Part shown: piece by piece, positions 35,648 through 44,028 of the stretch | Numbering within the stretch: the stretch's first letter is position 1 | Layout of the letters: the number at the start of each line of letters is the position of its first letter | From: Limnohabitans sp. MMS-10A-178 | GTDB taxonomy: Bacteria > Pseudomonadota > Gammaproteobacteria > Burkholderiales > Burkholderiaceae_C | Direction: 5' to 3' | Length of the DNA: 64,000 nucleotides | Assembly: GCF_003063375.1 (NCBI RefSeq) | Contig: NZ_NERY01000002.1 | Coordinates: 310,001-374,000, forward strand | Translations under genes and position numbers: made by a program | Notes under the pieces: generated by a model | What the model saw: only the letters and a program-made list of their open reading frames with translations | The model's database searches: none | Told to the model about the DNA's origin: nothing

Positions 35648-36624
35648 AAACTCAATACCTTTTGTCTATTTTGTGTTCCTCTGCTTTGAGCATTGGCTCG
35701 TTGGCCCATGCCCAAACGCCTGCAAACTACCCCAACAAACCAGTCAAGATGGTGGTGGGTTTTGCGCCCGGCGGTGCCGCTGACTATGTGGCTCGCAACA
35801 TCAGCGATGCCATGGGCAAGTCACTGGGTCAATCCATTATTGTGGAGAACAAAGCAGGCGCTGGCTCCAGCATTGCTGCTGAAGCAGTTTCAAAAGCAAC
35901 GCCCGATGGTTACACCATATTGATTGCAAGTCCTAGCAGCATTTCAGTCAATCCTGCCCTCAACGCCAAGCTGGGATATACACCCAAAGACTTATTTCCT
36001 GTTACGAAAATCACTACTTCGCCCTTGGTCGTTGCAGCCAACCCCAATGCGGGTTTAAACAGCTTGACTGAGCTGGTGGCCAAAGCGAAGAAGGCACCCG
36101 GCACCATCAATTACGCCACCTCAGGCAACGGTTCAGCACCCCATTTGGGTGCCGCCTTGTTTGCTCAAATTGCAGGCATTGAAATGACGCACATTCCATT
36201 TCGAGGTGGTGCACCTGCCGTTCAATCGGTGGTGGCTGGCGATACACAAGTAACCTTTGGCACGCCACCCTCTGTGTTGCCCATGATTCAGGCTGGTCGA
36301 CTCAAGGGTTTGGGTGTGAGCACCAAAGAAAGGTCTGGTTTGGTTCCTGGCATACCAGGTTCTGCTGAAGCAGGTTTTCCCGACTATGCCATTGAGTTTT
36401 GGTATGGCATTTTCTTGCCCAATGGAACACCCCCAGCCGTTGTGAAAAAGATTTTTGATGCTGCTCAATTCGCCATGGCACAACCCAGCGTGAAAGCGGC
36501 ATTGGCGCGCGAAGGCACTGATGTAGATGTATCAAAATCACCAGAACAATTCGCAAGTTTTTTAAATGAAGACTCTAAATTTTGGGTCAAACTTGTGAAA
36601 AGTGCTGGCGTTAAACTGGACTAA
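35644..36624 (+). CDS. Bug family (tripartite tricarboxylate) substrate-binding protein
   Basis: Periplasmic receptor of 326 residues. The signal peptide ends SLAHAQTPANYPNKPV; Bug motifs are VKMVVGFAPGGAADYVAR and SIIVENKAGAGSSIAAEAV. Its ATG overlaps the stop of the MDR gene, so a binding protein is translated with CoA-ester enzymes. It likely captures the substrate of this catabolic operon; transport partners are elsewhere. Confidence 0.92.
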   Translation: MKTQYLLSILCSSALSIGSLAHAQTPANYPNKPVKMVVGFAPGGAADYVARNISDAMGKSLGQSIIVENKAGAGSSIAAEAVSKATPDGYTILIASPSSISVNPALNAKLGYTPKDLFPVTKITTSPLVVAANPNAGLNSLTELVAKAKKAPGTINYATSGNGSAPHLGAALFAQIAGIEMTHIPFRGGAPAVQSVVAGDTQVTFGTPPSVLPMIQAGRLKGLGVSTKERSGLVPGIPGSAEAGFPDYAIEFWYGIFLPNGTPPAVVKKIFDAAQFAMAQPSVKAALAREGTDVDVSKSPEQFASFLNEDSKFWVKLVKSAGVKLD

Positions 36625-36639
36625 ATTGAGCAGTTACAT

Positions 36640-36667
36640 AGGGCAACATTAACGCCAGTGTTGCCCT
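36640..36667 (+). terminator. terminator-like hairpin after the CoA-ester operon
   Basis: AGGGCAACA (36640-36648) and TGTTGCCCT (36659-36667) pair perfectly over nine bases with a 10-base loop, 15 bases after the Bug receptor stop. The T-run after it is weak. Confidence 0.65.
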
Positions 36668-36774
36668 AAAGTTGACATAAATAATTAAATATTTCGGTCA
36701 ACAAGTGTGTCTCCCCTGCCGTTGAATGATCACTCCCGATCGGTGGAGTTTTCAAACAACATGAAGGAAACATC

Positions 36775-37005
36775 ATGACTAAACTTCTCGCTACCTTGAT
36801 CATTGGCGCTTTCTCAGCAGCTGCATTTGCCTCCACTCCAGCCACCACACCTGCAGTAGCTACAGCTGCTGCACCTGTCAAAGCTGAAGCCAAAGCCGAC
36901 GCCAAAGCTGTGGCAAAAACAGAAGTCAAACCAGAGGCCAAGACCGATGCCAAGAAGGCTGAAAAAGTAGCCAAAGAAGCGGCCAAAGACGGCGCTAAAA
37001 AGTAA
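36775..37005 (+). CDS. small exported Ala/Lys-rich low-complexity protein
   Basis: A 76-residue protein with a signal peptide (MTKLLATLIIGAFSAAAFAS) and a mature part made almost only of Ala, Lys, Glu, Asp, Thr, Pro and Val, with repeated AEAKADAKA-like units. It starts after an AAGGA site and is followed by a clear terminator, so it is a monocistronic gene. The composition is histone H1-like, but the signal peptide says periplasm. I do not recognise a named family; function unknown. Confidence 0.75.
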   Translation: MTKLLATLIIGAFSAAAFASTPATTPAVATAAAPVKAEAKADAKAVAKTEVKPEAKTDAKKAEKVAKEAAKDGAKK

Positions 37006-37019
37006 TCTTTGCTTCTATG

Positions 37020-37053
37020 GCGTCAGCGCATTAGCTTGTGCTGACGCTATTTT
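37020..37053 (+). terminator. intrinsic terminator of the Ala/Lys-rich gene
   Basis: GCGTCAGC (37020-37027) pairs with GCTGACGC (37040-37047), followed by TATTTTC. It lies 15 bases after the stop codon. Confidence 0.8.
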
Positions 37054-37157
37054 CTTTGGCGGCCTAACAAAGCTCGAATGAGTGGTTCATAAGCTAGCCG
37101 CCAGCATTTGCATTCAATGTGCGAAAATGAGTTTTTATTAGGTCATGAAAGTACGCA

Positions 37158-38030
37158 TTGAATCTTGCTTTAAATGGGCAACTCCAAACCATTGCCAGTG
37201 GCACTGGTCATCTTTGCGCTTACGTTAAAGGGCAAGGTCGCCCTCTCATTTTGGTACACACCATCAATGCCGCCGCCAGCGCTGCTGAGGTCAGGCCTGT
37301 TTTCGAATCTTTAAGCCAGCACAGAACGGTCTATGCCATCGACCTTCCAGGTTATGGCAATTCAGAACGCGCCGATCGCTTGTACACACCGCGCCTCATG
37401 ACCGACGCCATTCACGACTTGGTTAAACACATCCAAGCCGTTCACGGCCCCCAAGCCATCGATGCGTTAGCTGTTTCTTTGTCATGCGAGTTCTTAGCAC
37501 GCGCGGCAGCTGAGCAACCCACACATTTTCAAACCCTCTCGTTGGTCAGTCCAACAGGTTTCACTGGCTTAAAACTCAGACAAGCTCAAGAAGGAAAAAC
37601 TTATGGGCTCAACTGGCTTTGGAAATTGCTTCAGGGTCCAGGCTGGGGCCTGTCAATTTTCAATTTACTCACTCGGCCCAAAGTGATTCGGTATTTTTTA
37701 AAGAAAACTTGGGGCTCAGACAACATTGACGAAGAAATGTATCGCTATGCCGTTTGGACCACGCGACAACCTGGCGCGCAACATGCACCCCTGAGCTTTT
37801 TGTCGGCCCAACTCTTCAGCGCAGACATTACCAACATCTACGATAAATTAACGCAAAAAGTTTGGATGAGCCATGGGACGCGTGGTGATTTTGTCGATTA
37901 CCGTGGCAAACAACGCTATGCCAATTCACAAAACTGGTGCTTCACCGTCTATGAAAGTGGTGCTCTGCCCTACTTTGAAATGCCTGATCAATTTTCAATA
38001 GACCTGCTTCAATTTTTAAACAAAACATGA
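37158..38030 (+). CDS. alpha/beta-fold hydrolase with a non-canonical nucleophile elbow
   Basis: A 290-residue protein. It shows LILVHTINAAASAAEVRPV (oxyanion strand), VYAIDLPGYGNSERADR, and the elbow ALAVSLSCEFLARAA with Ser109 as the likely nucleophile, where the usual GxSxG glycines are replaced (S-L-S-C-E). The C-terminal half has a cap-like insertion around WLWKLLQGPGWGL. Start TTG 37158 is the first usable codon after an in-frame stop; no ATG start fits. It overlaps the MFS gene by 4 bases and may act with it. The substrate is unknown. Confidence 0.78.
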   Translation: MNLALNGQLQTIASGTGHLCAYVKGQGRPLILVHTINAAASAAEVRPVFESLSQHRTVYAIDLPGYGNSERADRLYTPRLMTDAIHDLVKHIQAVHGPQAIDALAVSLSCEFLARAAAEQPTHFQTLSLVSPTGFTGLKLRQAQEGKTYGLNWLWKLLQGPGWGLSIFNLLTRPKVIRYFLKKTWGSDNIDEEMYRYAVWTTRQPGAQHAPLSFLSAQLFSADITNIYDKLTQKVWMSHGTRGDFVDYRGKQRYANSQNWCFTVYESGALPYFEMPDQFSIDLLQFLNKT

Positions 38031-39241
38031 AACTCTTTTCCAGCATGAATCATCCAGGTGTTTGGATGACGACGCTCATGGCCTCTACCATTCTCATGAT
38101 TACCATGGGCACGCGCCAATCTATGGGCCTCTATGTCGGCCCCCTCAACACCGATACTGGCTTGGGCATTGTGAGTATCAGCTTGGCTATGGCCATTGGT
38201 CAATTTGTGTGGGGAGCGGTTCAACCTGTTGCCGGTGCCTTTGCCGATAAATACGGGCCACGGCCTGTCTTGTTGTATGGCTTGCTCATCTTGGTGGTGG
38301 GCACCGCCGTCACACCTTTTGTGACCAGCCAAATGGGCCTCATTCTCACCATGGGTTTACTTACTGCCATAGGTTCAGGAGCATGTAGCTTTTCCGTTTT
38401 GCTTGGCGCTGCAGCACAGCGCATGCCGGCAACATCACGTGGTACGGCATCAGGCATCATCAATGCTGGTGGTTCTTTTGGACAATTTGTCTTTGCGCCC
38501 ATCATTGGCAAACTCATTCAATGGGTGGGCTGGATGGGCACCATGTGGTCCATGGCAGCGGTGGCCTTATTGGCCATTCCTCTGTTGAACAAACTCACCA
38601 ATGACACCCACGCCCCCAGCAAAGCGCCCGATCCAGAGGGTGGCTTGAAAAGAGCCGTCTCGGATGCCATGCGCAACCCCAGTTACTTGCTGTTGCACCT
38701 CGGATTTTTTACCTGCGGCTTTCACATTGCTTTTTTGGTCACGCATTTGCCCACTGAAGTGGGCTTGTGTGGGCTCTCCCCTAGCGTGGCCAGTTGGTCG
38801 TTGGCCCTCATTGGTCTAGCCAACATTGTGGGCAGCTTGTTGGCAGGTTCGTGCGTCAATTTGTACCGAAGCAAATACGTGCTGGCTTTCATGTACGGCT
38901 CGCGCGCTGTGCTCATTGCCCTCTATTTGGTGGCACCCAAAACAGAATGGACTTTCTATGCTTTTGCAGTGGGTCTAGGCTTAACTTGGCTGGCCACGGT
39001 GCCCCCAACGGCTGCATTGGTTGGTAAACTTTTTGGCATTCGATACTTGGCCACTTTGTTTGGCCTCACATTGCTGTCACACCAAATTGGCGGATTTTTA
39101 GGTGCTTACTTGGGCGGTCTGGTGTTCGAGGCCAACAATGACTACCAGTGGATGTGGTGGGCAGACATTGGTTTGTCTGCCTTGGCGGCCCTCATCAATT
39201 TGCCCATCAAAGAAGCGCCTATTAAGGAAGCCACCGCTTGA
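38027..39241 (+). CDS. MFS transporter
   Basis: A 404-residue, 12-helix major facilitator protein. The loop 2-3 motif FADKYGPRPVLLYG is visible, and the repeated HLPTEVGLCGLSPSVASW region marks the second half. It resembles the MFS of 62581-63807 in this window (both have TRQSxG near the N-terminus, TTHLP/VTHLP and a C-terminal SHQxGxFLGA), so the two are paralogues. It overlaps the hydrolase gene stop by 4 bases. Substrate unknown, perhaps a monocarboxylate. Confidence 0.88.
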   Translation: MKLFSSMNHPGVWMTTLMASTILMITMGTRQSMGLYVGPLNTDTGLGIVSISLAMAIGQFVWGAVQPVAGAFADKYGPRPVLLYGLLILVVGTAVTPFVTSQMGLILTMGLLTAIGSGACSFSVLLGAAAQRMPATSRGTASGIINAGGSFGQFVFAPIIGKLIQWVGWMGTMWSMAAVALLAIPLLNKLTNDTHAPSKAPDPEGGLKRAVSDAMRNPSYLLLHLGFFTCGFHIAFLVTHLPTEVGLCGLSPSVASWSLALIGLANIVGSLLAGSCVNLYRSKYVLAFMYGSRAVLIALYLVAPKTEWTFYAFAVGLGLTWLATVPPTAALVGKLFGIRYLATLFGLTLLSHQIGGFLGAYLGGLVFEANNDYQWMWWADIGLSALAALINLPIKEAPIKEATA

Positions 39242-39746
39242 GCATTTCAGGCGATGGTGGGCCAATGACTTTCTGCGCATTGCCTTTGGCATCAATCATC
39301 ACCACATAAGGCGTGACATTGGGCCAAGCAGGGTCAACCGACTGTCTGATCTCTGGTTCGAAGCCATCGAAGGCATACATCTTGGTAATTCCCTTGAAGT
39401 GGCTGGCATGCCTCAATGCTTTGGCACCACTGGCATCCATCATGACGGCCATCAATGGAACAGCCTGTCCTTTTTCTTTCACCGCATGGTGAAGGACATC
39501 AAAGGCTGCAGGGCAAGTGCTGCAATACGTCGTGGTAAACAAATAGGCGGCTGGCCTAGGTCCAGATTTCAGCAGCTGGGCCCAAGATTTTTCGTGGAAG
39601 GTCTCAGTTGAACTTAGCTTTCGAGCGCTAACGCTTTGACCATTGACTGTGTTGTGTTTGGGGTCATGCTTGTGATCTTGAGCTTTCAAATTTTGGACCA
39701 CAAACAGAGGCAACAACAAAGCAAAGCAGAGATAGCGCTTGAACAT
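39222..39746 (-). CDS. exported thioredoxin-fold protein with CxxC
   Basis: A 174-residue protein from ATG 39746 with signal peptide MFKRYLCFALLLPLFVVQ ending LKAQ, then a His-containing linker (DHKHDPKHN). The thioredoxin-like fold carries the redox motif CSTC (C75 and C78) in TTTYCSTCPAAFDVLHHAV and a cis-proline region near VTPYVVMIDAKG. It is the last gene of the leftward cluster with DUF2946, PCuAC, a TonB receptor and a BNR protein. It could reduce cysteine ligands of a copper protein. Upstream starts at 39776 or 39881 are possible. Its tail overlaps the MFS gene end by 20 bases. Confidence 0.75.
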   Translation of the reverse strand: MFKRYLCFALLLPLFVVQNLKAQDHKHDPKHNTVNGQSVSARKLSSTETFHEKSWAQLLKSGPRPAAYLFTTTYCSTCPAAFDVLHHAVKEKGQAVPLMAVMMDASGAKALRHASHFKGITKMYAFDGFEPEIRQSVDPAWPNVTPYVVMIDAKGNAQKVIGPPSPEMLKRWLP

Positions 39747-39789
39747 GAGAATCCGTTTGAGTTGTGACGTGTCCATGTTGCGTGGAAGA

Positions 39790-41067
39790 TTATTGAGAAA
39801 CATCATAAACTTTGATCTCCTTGGTATCACGCCACACCACCAGCATTTTTTCTGCACGCTGAACCAAGCGAGGATGGTCATTGGGGCCCTGAGTTTGACC
39901 CAAAACTTTCACGCTGAAACTCTGGCCTTCGTCTTCCGATATCCAAGCCTTGAGGGTGCTTGTACTGCCATCGCTAGATCGCCAGGCCACAACCACGCGT
40001 TGCTTGTATGAGAGAACATCTGCATGCTCTGCTCTGGGGTCAGGTATGGCTTTAAGCGTATTCAACAGTGGCTCGCCTGTGGCACTCAAGCGTGCGTATC
40101 TCACACCCGCCACGTCTTGCCCGTCTTGTTTGCGAATACCAAACCAGACCATGTAAAATCCTGTTTGCGAGGTGTTCGAAGCCAGGCCAGGTCCGTGGTG
40201 AGGACACGCATTGATTTGCCAATTGTCAAAGGTACTTCTGACTGGGATTTTGGTTTGACCTTGCGCAGTTGACGAAACAGTTGAAGACGCTACCGGCAAC
40301 AAAGCAAAACCATGATCACGAGTTTGCTCACCAAACACATGGCGCCAAACCGCAGCTACTTTTCCATCTGCCGTATTGCTCATGGCAATGCGGCAGCATT
40401 CACAAGAATGATCTGCCAGCTTGTAATCAGGGCCAAATGTGGCACCACCGTCTTTAGAAACGTTGCCATATACGGCCGCACCAATGTATTTGGGGCCCAC
40501 TCCTTTTGGCGGTAAGTCGCGCTTGTCAATCCAGAGCGTGTGCAAATTGCCTTGGGCATCAAAAAGAATAGATTCGAAACGATGCGTAATTTCTTGCCGG
40601 TCTTGGTGCACTGTGAAAGGTGCAGAGAAGCTTTGACCGCCGTCTGCACTGCGAAGCATTCGAACAAAACCGGTATAGGGCTTTGGCAGCGGCTGCGTAT
40701 AGGTCACAACAGCCCAGCCGTTAGGGCCAAAGGCCATTTTGGGTCTAGACTCTCCGTCTGCAGCAATTTCATCTTGCTGTGTGTTCAATATCACAGGCGC
40801 TGACCATTGCCCCAAGGCTTGCGCTGGCGAAGACTGCAAGAACATTTGGCCCCGATCATTCAGGCCCACCACCCACAATCTGCCATCGGGTGCCAAGGCA
40901 GCCCCTGTAGCCAGTTGAATGCGCTTGGCATGTTTCATGGGTTTGTTATGCGAATTGGCATTATGCACATTGGCACTCTGCGCATTTGCATTTAGCGCTG
41001 TGCATATTCCCAGCAACAGCAGCCCGACGGCCATCCCATTGACCCATGTTTTGTTCAAAAATCGCAT
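39790..41067 (-). CDS. exported BNR/sialidase-like beta-propeller with Cys/His motifs
   Basis: A 425-residue secreted protein. The signal peptide ends ALNANAQS and a His/Asn-rich linker follows. The propeller contains Asp-box-like BNR repeats (SADGGQSFSAPF, SKDGGATFGPDY, SEDEGQSFSVKV). Sialidase catalytic residues are not apparent. Two unusual motifs stand out: SCECCRIAM with C222, C224 and C225, and NACPHHGPGL with C288, H290 and H291; together they could bind a metal. It sits between a TonB-dependent receptor and a thioredoxin-fold gene in the copper-associated cluster. I do not know a function for this family. Confidence 0.82.
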   Translation of the reverse strand: MRFLNKTWVNGMAVGLLLLGICTALNANAQSANVHNANSHNKPMKHAKRIQLATGAALAPDGRLWVVGLNDRGQMFLQSSPAQALGQWSAPVILNTQQDEIAADGESRPKMAFGPNGWAVVTYTQPLPKPYTGFVRMLRSADGGQSFSAPFTVHQDRQEITHRFESILFDAQGNLHTLWIDKRDLPPKGVGPKYIGAAVYGNVSKDGGATFGPDYKLADHSCECCRIAMSNTADGKVAAVWRHVFGEQTRDHGFALLPVASSTVSSTAQGQTKIPVRSTFDNWQINACPHHGPGLASNTSQTGFYMVWFGIRKQDGQDVAGVRYARLSATGEPLLNTLKAIPDPRAEHADVLSYKQRVVVAWRSSDGSTSTLKAWISEDEGQSFSVKVLGQTQGPNDHPRLVQRAEKMLVVWRDTKEIKVYDVSQ

Positions 41068-41121
41068 TGAAATTCCTTTCAATTCAAAGACACACCAAGA
41101 CATTCAATATGTAAAGCCACA

Positions 41122-43275
41122 TCAAGCGCCAAAAGACTTGCTCAAGCCAAGCATGACACTGCGCGGTGCACCCAGTTGGTAGGTGTTTTGCGTATTGGGC
41201 GAGTAAGTACCCGTGCCTCTGTAAGAGCTTGAAGCGCTATCTGAGTAGCGCTGGTTGGTCAGGTTGCGAACTTGCCCCCAGACCTCCCAACCGCCTTGCA
41301 ACTTCTGACTTGCATGGACGTTGAACAAGGTATGCCCTTCGTACTTCACCGTGTTGGCATCGTTCATCCAATAACTGCCCTGCTTGATCATGTTCAGTGC
41401 AATGCGTGAGCCAGGCGCAAACTTGTAGGCTATCGCTGCATTGATCGCATGAGATGGCGCCTGCCTCATGGTTTTGCCAGAGTAGTCTTCTATCGCACCC
41501 ACTCTATCACTCACCTTATAGCTTAGGTAGGTGTGTTGAGACCAAGTAGCACCGAAGCGCCAATCCAATCTTTTCCCCTCTTGGCTCAATGCAACTTCTA
41601 GGCCTTCACTGCGTGTTTGACCCGCATTTTTGTTGACACTGTCACCCACAGCAGGGGTATAGCTCACGATGGTGTCTTTGCCATCCAGCCTGTAAATAGC
41701 GGAGTCAAGCTTCACACTGCCATCGAGCAAAGCAGCACGCCAGCCCAACTCGGTGTTGTCGTAGACCGAGGGTTTTAAATCGGGCACGCTAGTTCTGGCA
41801 TACAACTGACTCACCTCGGGTGGCGTGAAACCTTGGCTGAGGTTGCCGTAAAAACTGTTGCGCGCATTCAGTGCAAAAGTACCGCCCAGCTTAGGGGTGA
41901 AACGGCTGAAGCTTCTCACCTCGTTGGCTGCACCATAGTTGCTACCAGGTGTTAAGTTATTTTTGAAATCGTAAGAAATACTGTCGTAACGACCACCACC
42001 CACAATTCGCAAATTGTCCATGGGTGCAAATTCAAATTGCGCAAAAGCTGCGTTGTTAGCGATGTCGGCGCTGTAATTGCGAACGCCAGATGGATTCCTC
42101 ACGCTGTTGAGCGCGTAAGACATGTATCGACCAGTTGCAACATCGCGCGTGATGGCCAGATTGTCAGACACATAATCGTTTTGACTGCGATCGATGGTCA
42201 ATCCAGAAACCAATTTGGCTTTGCTCCAATTCAACTTTTGCTCATGTTTCACATCCAAACCCAATGACTCAACATGGTTGTTGTTCAAGGTGCCTCTGCA
42301 GACTGTTCCCGCACAGCCAGTGATGGTGTAATTGGGCAATTGACCGTGGTCATTTTTGCGAGTAAACGCCGTCACAGTGGTCAAGCCACCTTTTGTGGTT
42401 TCACCTTCCCAGGCCACATTGGCGCGTGAGGCAACGTCTTTGCGCCAAGTGAAGGTATTCAAACTTTTTCCGATGCTGTTGCGGTAGTCTGTTTCAAACA
42501 AGCTGCCTGGCGTTTCCGTATCTAAATTTGTCTTGATAAACGAGGCACGCATCCAAGAAGTGGCAGACAAGTTGTAGTCTGCCCGCAATGAAAACGAGTC
42601 CTTGCTCCCGCCGCTGTATTCTTGCCAGTTTTGACTTTGCCGTTGCGAGCTGTAGTGAGAGAAACGCAAACCCAAATCACCCCAGCTATTGCTGGCACCG
42701 GAATCAACACGGGCAAAGCCATCCTTGTCATCAATGCGCATACCCAAATAGCCTGTAGGCGTTTTCGACGCACGTTGAGTTAAGAAATTGATAGCGCCGC
42801 CCACGGCATTGCTGCCATAAAGTGACGACGCAGCCCCCTTCACCACCTCGATGGCTGAAGCAGCGTTCATGTTGTTTTCATTCAAAGCGTTGTGATTGAA
42901 AACGCCCAGGGGACGAATGGGAATACCGTCTTCCAAGTATTGATAAACCGCATTGGTGCTGATCGGCTGGCGGATGGACATGCTGTGCTGCTCATTGCCC
43001 AAGTCGTTCCAAAACACTCCTGGAATTCGATTGATGATCTCCCCAACTGATTTTGCTTTTTCCTCATCCCACTGGGCACGATTGACCACGCCGATGGATG
43101 CGGCTGTTTCAGAAAGTTTGGAAGCCGATCGAGAGCCCGACACCACGATGGTGTCGATGGCCGTTGTTGAGTTTTTGGCGCTTTGTGTTTGTGTTTGAGC
43201 TTGGGACAGTAAAGGAGTACAGCCCAGCAGATAGGCCGTGCAGGCCCACGCAAGTTTGTTGTATTGAAAAGTCAT
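41122..43275 (-). CDS. TonB-dependent outer-membrane receptor, probably copper-linked
   Basis: A 717-residue receptor. The signal peptide ends LSQAQT; the plug domain has IDTIVVSGSRSASKLSETAA, IINRIPGVFWNDLG, and VVKGAASSLYGSNAVGGAIN. The barrel ends with a typical C-terminal aromatic pattern (RSVMLGLSKSFGA). The ligand is inferred from context: PCuAC and DUF2946 genes lie directly upstream, a setting described for copper-regulated receptors such as BfrG of Bordetella. A siderophore or heme ligand cannot be excluded. ATG 43275 is preferred to an upstream one at 43302. Confidence 0.88.
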   Translation of the reverse strand: MTFQYNKLAWACTAYLLGCTPLLSQAQTQTQSAKNSTTAIDTIVVSGSRSASKLSETAASIGVVNRAQWDEEKAKSVGEIINRIPGVFWNDLGNEQHSMSIRQPISTNAVYQYLEDGIPIRPLGVFNHNALNENNMNAASAIEVVKGAASSLYGSNAVGGAINFLTQRASKTPTGYLGMRIDDKDGFARVDSGASNSWGDLGLRFSHYSSQRQSQNWQEYSGGSKDSFSLRADYNLSATSWMRASFIKTNLDTETPGSLFETDYRNSIGKSLNTFTWRKDVASRANVAWEGETTKGGLTTVTAFTRKNDHGQLPNYTITGCAGTVCRGTLNNNHVESLGLDVKHEQKLNWSKAKLVSGLTIDRSQNDYVSDNLAITRDVATGRYMSYALNSVRNPSGVRNYSADIANNAAFAQFEFAPMDNLRIVGGGRYDSISYDFKNNLTPGSNYGAANEVRSFSRFTPKLGGTFALNARNSFYGNLSQGFTPPEVSQLYARTSVPDLKPSVYDNTELGWRAALLDGSVKLDSAIYRLDGKDTIVSYTPAVGDSVNKNAGQTRSEGLEVALSQEGKRLDWRFGATWSQHTYLSYKVSDRVGAIEDYSGKTMRQAPSHAINAAIAYKFAPGSRIALNMIKQGSYWMNDANTVKYEGHTLFNVHASQKLQGGWEVWGQVRNLTNQRYSDSASSSYRGTGTYSPNTQNTYQLGAPRSVMLGLSKSFGA

Positions 43276-43415
43276 GTCATTTGTTCGCAGGTACTTAAGC
43301 AAACTCCAGACGGCGCTAATTCAAGCCCGCCCAAAATTGACTTAAAAAATGGAGGAAGCATGGCTGAGGCAGGCAAATCACCCGCCTGACCATGAAGACG
43401 ACCAGGGTCGTGGGT

Positions 43416-43904
43416 TCAGTGCTTCATGCCCGAGTGACCGCCATGAGGCGTGTGAGCCGGCGCATGAGCGGGCGCGTTCATGTTGCGAGCAGGTGCTTTG
43501 ACTTCAAGAGTCTGGCGTTTGCCATCCTTGGTCTCAAATGTGAGCGTCAGGGGCACTGCGTCGCCATCTTTTACTTGTGACTTGAGATCCATCAACATGA
43601 CGTGATAGCCGCCAGGCTTGAGTTCAACCGCTTTGCCCATGGGCAAGGCCAAACCATCAACAGCACGCATTTTCATGACGCCGCCTTCCATGGCCATCTC
43701 GTGAACTTCGACAATACCAGCCGCTGGGGACTTGGCACTGATCAACTTGGCATCTTGCGCAGATTGCAACTTCATAAATGCACCCGTGGCTTTTTGCTGC
43801 GGCAGAGTGGCGCGAACCCAGGGTTCAGATACAGTCACTTGAGCTGATGCGGCAAAAGTGGCCAAGGTCAAGGACAAGAACATCGACAATTTAAAACGCT
43901 TCAT
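43416..43904 (-). CDS. copper chaperone PCuAC
   Basis: Periplasmic Cu(I) chaperone of 162 residues. After a signal peptide (ending AASAQVTVSEPWVR) it has the exact PCuAC ligand spacing: H68-X10-M79-X21-H101-X-M103. The C-terminal tail is His/Met-rich (HAPAHTPHGGHSGMKH), another copper-binding feature. PCuAC proteins deliver copper to the CuA site or to the Cox assembly factors. It follows DUF2946 by 114 bases and precedes the TonB receptor gene. Confidence 0.93.
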   Translation of the reverse strand: MKRFKLSMFLSLTLATFAASAQVTVSEPWVRATLPQQKATGAFMKLQSAQDAKLISAKSPAAGIVEVHEMAMEGGVMKMRAVDGLALPMGKAVELKPGGYHVMLMDLKSQVKDGDAVPLTLTFETKDGKRQTLEVKAPARNMNAPAHAPAHTPHGGHSGMKH

Positions 43905-43911
43905 GAGAATT

Positions 43912-44028
43912 CTCCGTCTGTGAGATGGCTTCTAGGGCCACACTCTATGAAATAAACACTGAACTTGTTTGTTTTCAATGCAAACCAACAGGTCTGCAGA
44001 AAAACAGTACGTGAAAAATCAGACGGAA
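43912..44028 (-). promoter_or_regulatory. long-range inverted repeat pairing the DUF2946 stop region with the PCuAC ribosome site
   Basis: On the leftward strand TTCCGTCTG (44028-44020) contains the last codon and stop of the DUF2946 gene. CAGACGGAG (43920-43912) contains the GGAG ribosome site of the PCuAC gene, whose ATG is at 43904. Seven contiguous Watson-Crick pairs plus a T-A and a T-G pair give a nine-base stem around about 91 bases. If it forms, the ribosome site is hidden until a ribosome reaches the DUF2946 stop. Confidence 0.5.
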
